The notes under the pieces were generated by a model. That model had not been told where the DNA came from. It searched no databases and saw only the letters and a program-made list of their open reading frames with translations. From Nocardioidaceae bacterium (lineage in GTDB: Bacteria; Actinomycetota; Actinomycetes; Propionibacteriales; Nocardioidaceae), in NCBI GenBank assembly GCA_013696015.1, contig JACCZI010000018.1:1-10139 (forward strand): a stretch of 10,139 nt of DNA, in the 5' to 3' direction. Positions 1-6,353 of the stretch are shown in pieces. Position numbers and translations under genes: made by a program. The number at the start of each line of letters is the position of its first letter. Position 1 is the stretch's first letter.

Positions 1-844
1 GTCCTGCTGCCTCCAGGTCGGCGAGGTGCTGGTCGTACTCCGCGCGGGAGACGATGTGGACGTCGAAGAGCATCCGCGAGTGGTAGACGCCGCACAGCTC
101 AGCGCACCGCCCGCGGAAGACGCCTTCCCGGGTCGGGGTCAGCGTGAAGCTGTTCTGCTTGCCTGGTATCACGTCGAGCTTGAAGTAGAACTCCGGGACC
201 CAGAACGAGTGGATGACGTCGGGCGACGTCAGCGTGAACGTCACCTCCTCGTTGACCGGCAGGTACAGGTTGGTGAGCTCCGCCGGAGTCCCGATGTCGA
301 ACACGGACGTGTCACCGCCCAGCGCCGGCTCGTCGATGTAGCTGAACGTCCAGGCCCACTTCTGCCCGACGACACGGATCTGGTGGCTGTCCCCGGTCGT
401 GGAGGCGGGATCGACGCTGCCCGTCAGGTCCGGCGTCGACCGGTAGGCGCCCGCTGTCACCTCACGCTGGGTCTCGACCGTGAAGAAGAACAACACCGCG
501 ATCACGATGAGCGGCGCGATCGTGTAGAGCACCTCGATGGGCAGGTTGTACCGGTTCTGGACGGGCACCTCGTCGTCGTCGCGCCGCCGGTAGCGGAACA
601 CGGCCCAGAGGATCAGCCCCCAGACGAACACTCCGACGATGGCGGCCGCGAGCCAGGCGCCGCCCCAGAGCTCGGTGACCGCATTGGCGCGGTCGCTCGC
701 GGGCTCGGGCAGCGCCAGTCGCTCGATCTGCCGCGTGTCCTCGCTGGAGCAGCTGGCGACGACGAACGGCAGCAACAGCACCATGCCCGTCCGCTGGCGC
801 CAGAGGCGCCGCTCACCTGCCCGAGCAGTGCGGTCTGAACCCAC
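1..844 (-). CDS. ctaC: Cytochrome c oxidase subunit II (aa3 type), lipoprotein; 3' end cut by window edge
   Basis: This is subunit II of the terminal oxidase. It accepts electrons from cytochrome c or the bc1 complex at its CuA centre on the outer face of the membrane. I see 281 residues. A basic n-region is followed by a hydrophobic stretch and a lipobox (V29-A30-S31-C32), so Cys32 is the likely lipidated N-terminus. Two transmembrane helices follow (about 61-83 and 103-122), then the cupredoxin domain. The CuA ligands are all present: H212 in DVIHSFWVPEF, then C247, E249, C251, H255 and M258 in CAELCGVYHSRM. I chose the GTG at 844 because GAGGAAGG lies 8 nt upstream and because this start restores the positively charged n-region. 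An in-frame ATG at 784 would leave a signal peptide without it. The gene lies downstream of adoK on the same strand, as I recall it in mycobacteria, except that asnB is not between them. The C-terminus lies beyond position 1. Identity is very sure. Confidence 0.96.
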   Translation of the reverse strand, partial: MGSDRTARAGERRLWRQRTGMVLLLPFVVASCSSEDTRQIERLALPEPASDRANAVTELWGGAWLAAAIVGVFVWGLILWAVFRYRRRDDDEVPVQNRYNLPIEVLYTIAPLIVIAVLFFFTVETQREVTAGAYRSTPDLTGSVDPASTTGDSHQIRVVGQKWAWTFSYIDEPALGGDTSVFDIGTPAELTNLYLPVNEEVTFTLTSPDVIHSFWVPEFYFKLDVIPGKQNSFTLTPTREGVFRGRCAELCGVYHSRMLFDVHIVSRAEYDQHLADLEAAG

Positions 845-881
845 CAGGCGTGCCTTCCTCGTCCGTTGCGCCGTGCGAGAA

Positions 882-887
882 ACCCTA
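882..887 (-). promoter_or_regulatory. ctaC: Candidate -10 box (TAGGGT) for ctaC
   Basis: On the minus strand, TAGGGT in the 91-bp adoK-ctaC gap matches the actinobacterial TANNNT -10 consensus. A start of transcription 6-7 nt downstream would give a leader of about 30 nt that contains the ctaC Shine-Dalgarno at 853-860. I see no convincing -35 box. The inference is an internal promoter letting ctaC be transcribed apart from adoK. Confidence 0.4.
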
Positions 888-935
888 CTCCAGCGACCGC
901 CGTCCACGCCGGTCAGGTGCTCTCTCGCGGACGAC

Positions 936-1922
936 TCAGGGCCTGCGGAAACGCAGTCGACCAGCGACCGCGTCGGCAGAGTCGGACCCGTACGCGGAGC
1001 CGACCCGGGTCAGGAACGCGGCGCGGGACACGACGTACTCCTGCGGGCCCGTCGTCTCGACGACGGACGCCGCGAGCGCACAGCCCACCTCCGCGGCCCG
1101 GCGCGGCTCGAGGCCGGCACTCACCGCCGCGATGAAGCCGGCCCGAAAGCCGTCACCGACACCCGTCGGGTCCACCGGTGTCACCCCCGCCACCGCGGGC
1201 ACGTCGATGTCCGGCTGTCCCGTGCGGTGCAGGAGCACCCCATCGGCTCCGTGCGTGATCACCCGGGTCCCGACGCGTCCCAGGATCTGCGCGGCGGACC
1301 AGCCCGTCTTTTGCTCGGTCAGCGCGGCCTCGTACCCATTGCTGAAGAGGTACGCGGCGCCGTCGATGGTCGAGCGGATGAACTCGCCGTCGGCCCACGC
1401 CAGCTGCTGCGAGGGGTCCGCCGCGAACGGGTAGCCCCTACTGCGGCACTCCTCGGTGTGGCGCAGCATCGCGGCAGGGTCGTTGGGGCTGACGACGACG
1501 AGCTCGAGCCCGCCGCGTCGTGCGGCGATCGGGGCCAGCTCGATGCTGCGCGCCTCACTCATCGCGCCGGCGTAGAAGGACGCGATCTGAGCCATGGTGG
1601 AGTCGGTGGTGCAGATGAAGCGGGCGGTGTGCTGCGTCAGGGAGACGTGGACACCAGAGCAGTCGACACCGTGGCGCTCGAGCCAGGAGCGGTAGTCGAC
1701 GAAGTCCTCACCCACCGCACCCACGAGGACCGGGCGCTGGCCGAGGGACCCGAGGCCGAAGGCGATGTTGGCAGCGCAGCCGCCGCGGCGTACTTCAAGG
1801 TCCTCGACGAGGAACGACAGCGCAATCTTGTCGAGCTGGTCGACGACCAGGGAGTCTGCGAACCTGCCGGGGAACTGCATGAGGTGATCGGTCGCGATCG
1901 ACCCGGTCACGGCGATGGCCAC
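936..1922 (-). CDS. adoK: PfkB-family carbohydrate/nucleoside kinase, probable adenosine kinase
   Basis: A ribokinase-fold kinase of 328 residues, predicted to phosphorylate adenosine to AMP with ATP in the cytoplasm (purine salvage). Visible family features are an early substrate-contact aspartate (TDH, D12), the RGG motif at 46-48 followed by N52, and the C-terminal DPTGVGDGFRAGF signature at 251-263. In that signature GVGD forms the anion hole, and D257 is the expected catalytic base. The N-terminus AVTGSIATDHL and the segments HTARF, CTTD, MAQIASFY, AMSEAR and AADPSQQLA closely match what I remember of Mycobacterium tuberculosis AdoK (Rv2202c). That enzyme is PfkB-like in sequence rather than like eukaryotic adenosine kinase. 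The start is GTG at 1922, which gives the family-typical N-terminus. The upstream SD is weak (GGA), so translation may depend on the preceding erpA. The gene is transcribed from the erpA side toward ctaC. Kinase family membership is certain; adenosine as the substrate is inferred from similarity. Confidence 0.9.
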   Translation of the reverse strand: MAIAVTGSIATDHLMQFPGRFADSLVVDQLDKIALSFLVEDLEVRRGGCAANIAFGLGSLGQRPVLVGAVGEDFVDYRSWLERHGVDCSGVHVSLTQHTARFICTTDSTMAQIASFYAGAMSEARSIELAPIAARRGGLELVVVSPNDPAAMLRHTEECRSRGYPFAADPSQQLAWADGEFIRSTIDGAAYLFSNGYEAALTEQKTGWSAAQILGRVGTRVITHGADGVLLHRTGQPDIDVPAVAGVTPVDPTGVGDGFRAGFIAAVSAGLEPRRAAEVGCALAASVVETTGPQEYVVSRAAFLTRVGSAYGSDSADAVAGRLRFRRP

Positions 1923-1959
1923 GGTGTTCCGTCTACGTTGCTGTCGTCAGGGGCGGGAG

Positions 1960-1983
1960 CTGCCCAAGGGACTGCCCAAGGGA
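1960..1983. repeat. Two perfect tandem copies of a 12-bp unit
   Basis: CTGCCCAAGGGA occurs twice back to back (1960-1971 and 1972-1983). The pair begins 4 nt downstream of the erpA stop, in the erpA-adoK spacer, when read on the minus strand. Each unit contains the palindrome CCCAAGGG. It looks like a small tandem duplication in non-coding sequence. No function is evident. Confidence 0.8.
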
Positions 1984-1987
1984 CGGC

Positions 1988-2359
1988 TCAGTGGAACGAA
2001 TCCCCGCAGGCGCACGAGCCACCGGCGTTGGGGTTGTCGATCGTGAAGCCCTGCTTCTCGATGGTGTCGACGAAGTCGATCGTCGCGCCGGCCAGGTAGG
2101 GCTGGCTCATCCGGTCCGTGACGACGGCCACCCCGCCGAAGTCGCGGACGGCGTCGCCGTCGAGGTTCCGCTCGTCGAAGAAGAGCTGGTAGCGCAGGCC
2201 CGAGCAGCCGCCCGGCTGCACGGCGATGCGCAGTCGCAGGTCGTCACGACCCTCCTGCTCGAGCAGGCTCTTGACCTTGCTCGCAGCGGTGTCGGTGATC
2301 ACCACGCCGTCCGTCGCAGCGGGGGCGTCGCCCTGAACCGTCTCGCCTTGAACCGTCAT
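1988..2359 (-). CDS. erpA: Iron-sulfur cluster insertion protein, HesB/IscA/ErpA family (A-type carrier)
   Basis: A cytoplasmic A-type carrier of 123 residues that receives Fe-S clusters from the scaffold machinery and delivers them to target apoproteins. The three cluster-ligating cysteines are in the family positions: C52 in QPGGCSGLRY, and C116 and C118 in the C-terminal SCACGDSF. The core runs from about residue 19 (VVITDTAASKVKSLL) to the end. The first 16 residues are a variable extension. The ATG at 2359 has GGGAG upstream at a normal distance. It lies 110 bp downstream of the glycerate kinase stop and upstream of adoK, the same order I recall for Rv2205c, Rv2204c and Rv2202c. Respiratory and Fe-S enzymes are plausible clients, but the neighbouring ctaC product itself uses copper and heme, so a direct link is not shown. 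The N-terminal extension carries a short internal duplication, annotated separately. Confidence 0.93.
   Translation of the reverse strand: MTVQGETVQGDAPAATDGVVITDTAASKVKSLLEQEGRDDLRLRIAVQPGGCSGLRYQLFFDERNLDGDAVRDFGGVAVVTDRMSQPYLAGATIDFVDTIEKQGFTIDNPNAGGSCACGDSFH
2327..2356 (-). repeat. 15-bp tandem duplication inside the erpA N-terminus
   Basis: Directly after the start codon, two 15-nt units (2356-2342 and 2341-2327) differ at only two positions. They encode TVQGE followed by TVQGD. The duplication is in frame and lies in the variable extension ahead of the conserved fold, so it should be tolerated. Confidence 0.75.
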
Positions 2360-2469
2360 GTCTGCCGTCTCCCGTGGGTCGGTACTTCCGCACTAGCCTT
2401 CAACGCACCCGGCCAGCGTTCATTCCCATCATCGCACAGCGGCCTTCGGGGTCACGTCGACCGTCCGGG

Positions 2470-3579
2470 TCAGTGGGACCAGGTCCGTGCCGCCCGTTCG
2501 GCGAGCACCGCGAGGCTGTCCGCCGGGTCGGCCAGGGCCCGCTCGCGGCCCACGAGGTCGACCATGGCGTACGCCGACTCGACTCCGATCGTGCGCATCT
2601 CTCGGGCGCCCATGAGAACCTCGCCGGCCAGCACGATGCAGGGCCGCACCGCCTCGGCTGCGACGGCGGCGACACCCGCGACCACCTTCCCGGCGCGTGA
2701 GGAGACGTCGAAGGCGCCTTCGCCAGTGACCACCAGATCGGCGCCGCGCGCCGCCGGGAGCAGTCCGACGGCCTTGGCCACCAGCTCGACACCGGGTTGT
2801 AGCGACGCTCCCAGCAGCAGCAGGGCAAAGCCCAGGCCACCGGCCGCGCCGGCACCGGCTGCGTCCGCGAGCCTGCGCTGCTGCACGCCGGGCCCGAGCG
2901 TCGCGGCAGCAAAGGACCCGAGCGAGGCGTCGACGTCGGCGACCCGCTCCTGCGGCAGCCCCTTCTGTGGGCCGTAGACCTTGGTCGCACCGAACATTCC
3001 GAGCAACCCGTTGTCGACGTCGGTGGCCGCTACCAGCTCGACTCCCGACATCCGCTGGCGGGTCGCGCCGAGATCCACCCTCGTGACACCGGACAGGCCG
3101 CGCGCTCCGCTGCGCAGATCGGCGTCGGCGCGGGCGCCGAGCGCCCACAGGAATCCCGCCCCGGCATCGTTGGTGCCGCTGCCGCCCAGACCGACGACGA
3201 TCCGCTTCGCTCCAGCGGCTACGGCCGCGGCCACGAGCTCGCCGACACCGACCGTGGCGGCGCCTTCTGGATCCCGGCCCGCCTGCGGGACCAGGTGCAG
3301 CCCGCAGGCCTGGGCCGACTCGATGAAAGCGGTTCGACCCTCCAGCAGCACGGTCGCGGGCGTGGGGTCGTGGTGCGGTCCGGCAACCGTGACGGCGAGC
3401 AGCTCACCACCGCGTACGGCATGGAGCACGTCGATGAAGCCGGGCCCACCGTCGGACATCGGAGCGGACACCAGCTCGTCCGCCGGGGACCGGCGGAGCC
3501 ACCCCTCTCGGATCGCCGCGGCAGCCTCGGCAGCACGCAGGGTGCCGGCGAACTTGTCCGGGGCGACGACAACACGCAC
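2470..3579 (-). CDS. Glycerate 2-kinase, GlxK/GarK (type 1) family
   Basis: The product has 369 residues and is predicted to phosphorylate D-glycerate with ATP, giving 2-phosphoglycerate that feeds lower glycolysis from glycerate or glyoxylate metabolism. Family motifs appear in order: N-terminal VVVAPDKFAGTL (3-14), SDGGPG (42-47), ESAQACGL (87-94), GLGGSGTNDAGAG (120-132), TDVDNGLLG near 186-194, and the nucleotide/catalytic segment TGEGAFDVSSRAGK (285-298). Length is normal for the family. The start is GTG at 3579, which gives the family-typical MRVVVAPDKF; the reading frame meets a stop shortly upstream. No good Shine-Dalgarno is visible. The hexamer CAAGAT lies exactly 6 nt before the GTG, so the message may be leaderless. 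The gene diverges from the GNAT gene and is the first gene of the leftward block. Family is certain; 2-kinase rather than 3-kinase is from family knowledge. Confidence 0.93.
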   Translation of the reverse strand: MRVVVAPDKFAGTLRAAEAAAAIREGWLRRSPADELVSAPMSDGGPGFIDVLHAVRGGELLAVTVAGPHHDPTPATVLLEGRTAFIESAQACGLHLVPQAGRDPEGAATVGVGELVAAAVAAGAKRIVVGLGGSGTNDAGAGFLWALGARADADLRSGARGLSGVTRVDLGATRQRMSGVELVAATDVDNGLLGMFGATKVYGPQKGLPQERVADVDASLGSFAAATLGPGVQQRRLADAAGAGAAGGLGFALLLLGASLQPGVELVAKAVGLLPAARGADLVVTGEGAFDVSSRAGKVVAGVAAVAAEAVRPCIVLAGEVLMGAREMRTIGVESAYAMVDLVGRERALADPADSLAVLAERAARTWSH

Positions 3580-3598
3580 CGGGCCATCTTGTCGCGAC

Positions 3599-3604
3599 TA
3601 CGGT
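3599..3604 (+). promoter_or_regulatory. Candidate -10 box (TACGGT) for a leaderless GNAT transcript
   Basis: TACGGT fits TANNNT and is followed by exactly 6 nt before the GTG at 3611. That is the geometry of actinobacterial leaderless promoters, where transcription starts at the first base of the start codon. No Shine-Dalgarno lies in this interval, which favours the leaderless reading. The whole divergent gap is 31 bp (3580-3610), so this promoter must overlap that of the glycerate kinase gene. Confidence 0.5.
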
Positions 3605-3610
3605 GACCGG

Positions 3611-4477
3611 GTGCTGATCCGGCCGATGCGTACCGGGGACGTGACCGTCGCCGAGAGTGTGACGGACCTGGCGTTCGCTGCGCTCGAAGACCGCCCGGGC
3701 ATGCCCCTGCCACGCCGCTCGACCGCTCGCGCCCGCCGCTGGCGGGACCGCGCAGAGCACCTGCTGCGGCACGACGCCGGCGGTTGCTGGGTCGCGGAAG
3801 ACGAGGGACACGTCGTCGGGGTGACGATGGCGCTGCGCCGCGAGAGCCTGTGGGGCTTGTCGTCGTACGGGGTGCTGCCCCGACTGCAGGGCGCCGGGAT
3901 CGGCAAGGCGCTGCTCGAGGTGGCCGTGGCGTACGGCGCCGGCTGCCTGCGCGGTTTCATCTGCTCCTCGCACGACCCGCGGGCCGCCCGCCGTTACCGG
4001 AGTGCGGGTTTCACCTTGTATCCGGCGATGCTGCTGACCGGTCAGGTCGACCGGAGTCTGCTGCCGGTGAGCGAGGGGGTCCGCGAGGGTTCCGCCGGCG
4101 ATCTCGACCTGTGCAACTCGGTCGACCGGCAGGTGCGTGGCGCTGCGCACGGTCCGGACTTCGAGGTGCTGCTGAACCGGTCGACGCTGCTGGTCTGCGA
4201 CCAGCTCACCGGCTCAGGCTACTGCTTCGTCGAGACCGACGGCTCTCCTCACGTCCTGGCTGCGACCAACCGGCGAGTCGCCAGTCGGCTGCTGTGGGAG
4301 GCGCTGGCGCGCGCCGACCCGGCGTCGCCCATCTCGTTCGGCGACGTCACCGCCGAGCAGGAGTGGGCGGTCGACATCGCGTTGGCAGCCGGATTGACGG
4401 TGCGCAACGAGGGGTACGTCTGCCTGCGCCACATGCGCCCGCCCACCCCGTACCTGCCCTCCGCCCACTTCCTGTGA
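3611..4477 (+). CDS. GNAT-family N-acetyltransferase with two GNAT-like halves
   Basis: The product has 288 residues and is predicted to transfer an acetyl group from acetyl-CoA to an unknown amine. The N-terminal half is a recognisable GNAT domain: it begins with the typical LIRPMRTGDV, reaches the acetyl-CoA pyrophosphate-binding motif at 86-102 (VLPRLQGAGIGKALL, with Q93-G94-A95-G96-I97-G98), and ends with the motif B-like segment DPRAARRYRSAGF (122-134). The C-terminal half (about 150-288) looks like a second, degenerate GNAT fold, with AATNRRVASRLLWEALA and the tail PPTPYLPSAHFL. That tail is typical of a common actinobacterial two-domain subfamily. I chose GTG 3611 because it starts exactly at the fold and sits 6 nt after a -10-like hexamer. 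The frame stays open far upstream, but only antisense to the glycerate kinase gene. ATG 3626 is the alternative start. The substrate cannot be told from sequence. Confidence 0.88.
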   Translation: MLIRPMRTGDVTVAESVTDLAFAALEDRPGMPLPRRSTARARRWRDRAEHLLRHDAGGCWVAEDEGHVVGVTMALRRESLWGLSSYGVLPRLQGAGIGKALLEVAVAYGAGCLRGFICSSHDPRAARRYRSAGFTLYPAMLLTGQVDRSLLPVSEGVREGSAGDLDLCNSVDRQVRGAAHGPDFEVLLNRSTLLVCDQLTGSGYCFVETDGSPHVLAATNRRVASRLLWEALARADPASPISFGDVTAEQEWAVDIALAAGLTVRNEGYVCLRHMRPPTPYLPSAHFL

Positions 4478-4483
4478 CCACCG

Positions 4484-4509
4484 CACCCCCCTTCCCACGA
4501 AGGGGGGTG
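4484..4509. terminator. Perfect 11-bp hairpin between convergent genes, likely bidirectional terminator
   Basis: CACCCCCCTTC (4484-4494) and GAAGGGGGGTG (4499-4509) are exact reverse complements with a 4-nt CCAC loop. The hairpin lies 6 nt past the GNAT stop and 17 nt past the pspAB stop, so it can serve transcripts from both sides. Neither flank has a T-run. It is therefore a U-tract-less hairpin, as often seen in actinobacteria, and termination is inferred from position and symmetry. Confidence 0.75.
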
Positions 4510-4526
4510 GACGGGTTGTGGACAGG

Positions 4527-5099
4527 TCAGGTCAGGCCGGGAGCGCCCCACAGGGCCAGCCAACGGCCCATCTCTTTCTCGATCGGGAGGTCACCGGCGA
4601 CCAGGCCGCGCACCTGCAGCTCAAGCGCGTTGTCCCGCCGCTCGTCGGCTAGCGGCGCGAACGGGTAGAACGAGCCACGCTTGTACAGGTAGACGACACC
4701 CAGCGTGCGCCCGTCGGGGCCGACGAAGCCGACCTGGGAGCACAGCAAGGAGGGCCCGAATCCATTGTCCTCAAGAGTCCGGTTCACCGTGTGCAACTCG
4801 GTCACCAGAGCCGAAAGGTCATCAGGGTCCTGCCGACACAGCAGCCAGGTGAAGCCGTACGAGTCCTCCGAGCGCTCGACGGCCGGCCCACCGTCCGCAT
4901 CGAGCAGCTGCTGGACATCGCCCTGAAGCGTGGCGAACGCCGCGCCCTCGTTGGCTCGATAGCACACGGCCCCCACCCCGGTCGGGGTGAAACCACCGCC
5001 TGCCTGCAACGTCAAGGCGGCCTGCGGGATCGCGAACAACGCGTCGAGGTTCGCCTGGACGGGCTTGGACCGCCCGAGCAGGGCGTCGAGGAACGTCAC
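4527..5099 (-). CDS. pspAB: PspA-associated protein PspAB
   Basis: A soluble protein of 190 residues that I recognise as PspAB, a family found beside PspA and HtpX in actinobacteria and archaea. There is no signal peptide or membrane helix. Visible features are the N-terminal FLDALLGRSKPVQ, a central globular region with YGFTWLLCRQDPDDLSALV, and a C-terminal segment LGVVYLYKRGSFYPFAPL ending in GDLPIEKEMGRWLALWG. The biochemical role is unknown; membership in the Psp envelope-stress network is from conserved gene neighbourhood. The GTG start at 5099 overlaps the htpX TGA by 4 bp (GTGA), which implies translational coupling. It is the last gene of the operon, and the strong hairpin at 4484-4509 follows. 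Identification rests on sequence feel together with the pspA-pspAA-htpX context; I have no alignment. Confidence 0.82.
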   Translation of the reverse strand: MTFLDALLGRSKPVQANLDALFAIPQAALTLQAGGGFTPTGVGAVCYRANEGAAFATLQGDVQQLLDADGGPAVERSEDSYGFTWLLCRQDPDDLSALVTELHTVNRTLEDNGFGPSLLCSQVGFVGPDGRTLGVVYLYKRGSFYPFAPLADERRDNALELQVRGLVAGDLPIEKEMGRWLALWGAPGLT

Positions 5100-5992
5100 A
5101 GCGGTCGCCCGAGCTCCGCCGACACCTTGGCCAGCTGCTCGAGCCGCTTCTCGATCGGTGGGTGAGTCGCGATCAGCGTCGAGAACGACGCCCCCCGGAT
5201 CGCCGGTGCGAAGAAGAAGGCGTTCATCGACTCGGCGGCACGAAGGTCGCGGGTCGGGATGCGAGCCATGTCGCCGGTGATCTTGGTCAGCGCCGACGCG
5301 AGCGCCGACGGCTTGCCGGTCAGATAGGCGCCGCCGCGATCAGCCGACAGCTCGCGATAGCGAGACAGCGCCCGGGTCAGCAGGAAACTGATGACGTACA
5401 CCAGGATGCTGACCAGCCAGATGACCAGGAACGCGGCCGCGCCATTGCGGTCACGACTGCGGCCGCCGCCGAAGTAGAGCCCCCAACGAGTGATGAAACC
5501 GGCGAGCAGGCCCAGCGCGGACGCCACCGTCATGACCGCGACATCACGGTTCGCCACGTGGGCGAGCTCGTGGCTCAGGACGCCTTCCAGCTCGTCGGAG
5601 TCAAGGCGCCGCAGGATGCCGGTCGTGACGCAGACGACGGCGTGATCGGGTGAGCGACCGGCCGCGAAGGCGTTGGGCAGATCCGTGTCGGCGATTGCCA
5701 CCCGAGGCTTCGGCATGTCCGCCAGAGCGACGAGGCGGTCGATCATTCCGTGCAGCTCCGGCGCCTGCTCCGGCGTCACGATGCGGGCTCGCATGGAGGC
5801 CAGCGCCATCTTGTCCGAGAAGTACCACTGCGCGAACGCCAGCCCAACCACGATGATCGCGCCCAGCGCGATCGAGCCGCTCGCGTACACCAGGTACGCC
5901 CCGAAGCCCAGGTACAGGACGGCCAGTAAGAAGCCGACCAGACCCATGCGCGCTGTCAGACCCGGATCGCTGCGGAACCGAGTGTGTGCCAC
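5096..5992 (-). CDS. htpX: Membrane zinc metalloprotease HtpX (M48 family)
   Basis: A membrane-bound endopeptidase of 298 residues that takes part in quality control of misfolded membrane proteins. The zinc site is HELAH (H141, E142, H145) in GVLSHELAHVANRD, with the third ligand E214 in SRYRELSADRGGAYL. Two N-terminal transmembrane helices (about 16-38 and 40-58) anchor it, and two more hydrophobic segments (about 152-172 and 186-206) follow the active site, as in HtpX. The catalytic part faces the cytoplasm in this family. I chose GTG 5992 because GAGGTGATC (5995-6003), a nine-base match to the 16S anti-Shine-Dalgarno, sits at ideal distance. The in-frame ATG at 6046 would add 18 non-family residues and bury that site. 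The gap from pspAA is 73 bp, and its stop overlaps the pspAB start. HtpX beside PspA suggests that damaged membrane proteins are cleaved while PspA stabilises the bilayer. Confidence 0.95.
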   Translation of the reverse strand: MAHTRFRSDPGLTARMGLVGFLLAVLYLGFGAYLVYASGSIALGAIIVVGLAFAQWYFSDKMALASMRARIVTPEQAPELHGMIDRLVALADMPKPRVAIADTDLPNAFAAGRSPDHAVVCVTTGILRRLDSDELEGVLSHELAHVANRDVAVMTVASALGLLAGFITRWGLYFGGGRSRDRNGAAAFLVIWLVSILVYVISFLLTRALSRYRELSADRGGAYLTGKPSALASALTKITGDMARIPTRDLRAAESMNAFFFAPAIRGASFSTLIATHPPIEKRLEQLAKVSAELGRPL

Positions 5993-5994
5993 CA

Positions 5995-6003
5995 GATCAC
6001 CTC
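5995..6003 (-). promoter_or_regulatory. htpX: Strong Shine-Dalgarno that fixes the htpX start
   Basis: On the minus strand GAGGTGATC is followed by TG and then the GTG start codon. It pairs with nine consecutive bases of the usual 16S rRNA 3' end, and the GAGG core lies 7 nt from the start. It is among the strongest ribosome binding sites in the window and argues that htpX is translated independently of pspAA. Confidence 0.8.
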
Positions 6004-6065
6004 GCCGTTCAGTGGGCCGTTCACTGCCTGAAACGAGCGGTCGCAAGGCGTTGTTCCGGCGGGCC

Positions 6066-6353
6066 TCAGATCGGCTCGGGGATCAGCCCTTCGTCGCCGA
6101 GCAGCCCGCGTACCTCCTCGAGGGACGCGTCGGCTGGAGGCAGGATGAGGTCGGAGTCGACGAGGGCGTCGTCGGGTACCGGCCGACCCTCCTGGCGCAC
6201 CGCCTTCAGCAGGGCCTCGAGCGCCGAACAGAACTCCGGCTCGTCGCCCTGCTCGATTGCCGCCTCGACGGACCTGTCGAGTACGTTGAGGCGCCCGAGC
6301 TGCTCGTCGTCGATCTCGAACTGTCCCTCGGCCATGATCCGGACGATCATCAT
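6066..6353 (-). CDS. pspAA: PspA-associated protein PspAA
   Basis: A small acidic cytoplasmic protein of 95 residues that I recognise as PspAA, a partner family nearly always encoded directly after pspA in actinobacteria and archaea. The N-terminal MIVRIMAEGQFEI and the downstream LNVLDRSVEAAIEQGDEPEFCSALEALL are typical. The C-terminal part, PPADASLEEVRGLLGDEGLIP, completes the domain. No membrane segment is present. Its function is not established; an adaptor or regulator of PspA is an inference from the fixed pairing. The ATG at 6353 overlaps the pspA stop by 4 bp (ATGA). A second ATG at 6350 immediately follows and would give the more family-typical MIVRI start. Either way translation is coupled to pspA. 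Confidence 0.85.
   Translation of the reverse strand: MMIVRIMAEGQFEIDDEQLGRLNVLDRSVEAAIEQGDEPEFCSALEALLKAVRQEGRPVPDDALVDSDLILPPADASLEEVRGLLGDEGLIPEPI

Noticed and set aside
26..838. Long open frame on the plus strand opposite ctaC
   Set aside because: It is antisense to a protein with a complete CuA site. Its translation is rich in Arg, Asp and Val with no recognisable domain, as expected for a shadow frame in G+C-rich DNA.
639..2099. 486-codon open frame on the plus strand across ctaC, adoK and erpA
   Set aside because: It runs antisense over parts of three well-recognised genes and shows no domain. Length alone is not evidence at this base composition.
2981..3610. In-frame upstream extension of the GNAT gene (about 210 codons)
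   Set aside because: The extension is antisense to the glycerate kinase gene and has a low-complexity Ser/Pro/Ala composition. The GNAT fold begins right at GTG 3611.
6010..6026. CAGTG/CACTG inverted repeat in the pspAA-htpX gap
   Set aside because: A 5-bp stem with a 7-nt loop is weak, and it lacks any T-run. It could arise by chance, so I do not call it an attenuator or processing site.
5993..6046. Upstream ATG at 6046 as the htpX start
   Set aside because: It would add 18 polar residues not typical of the family and place the nine-base Shine-Dalgarno at 5995-6003 inside the coding sequence.
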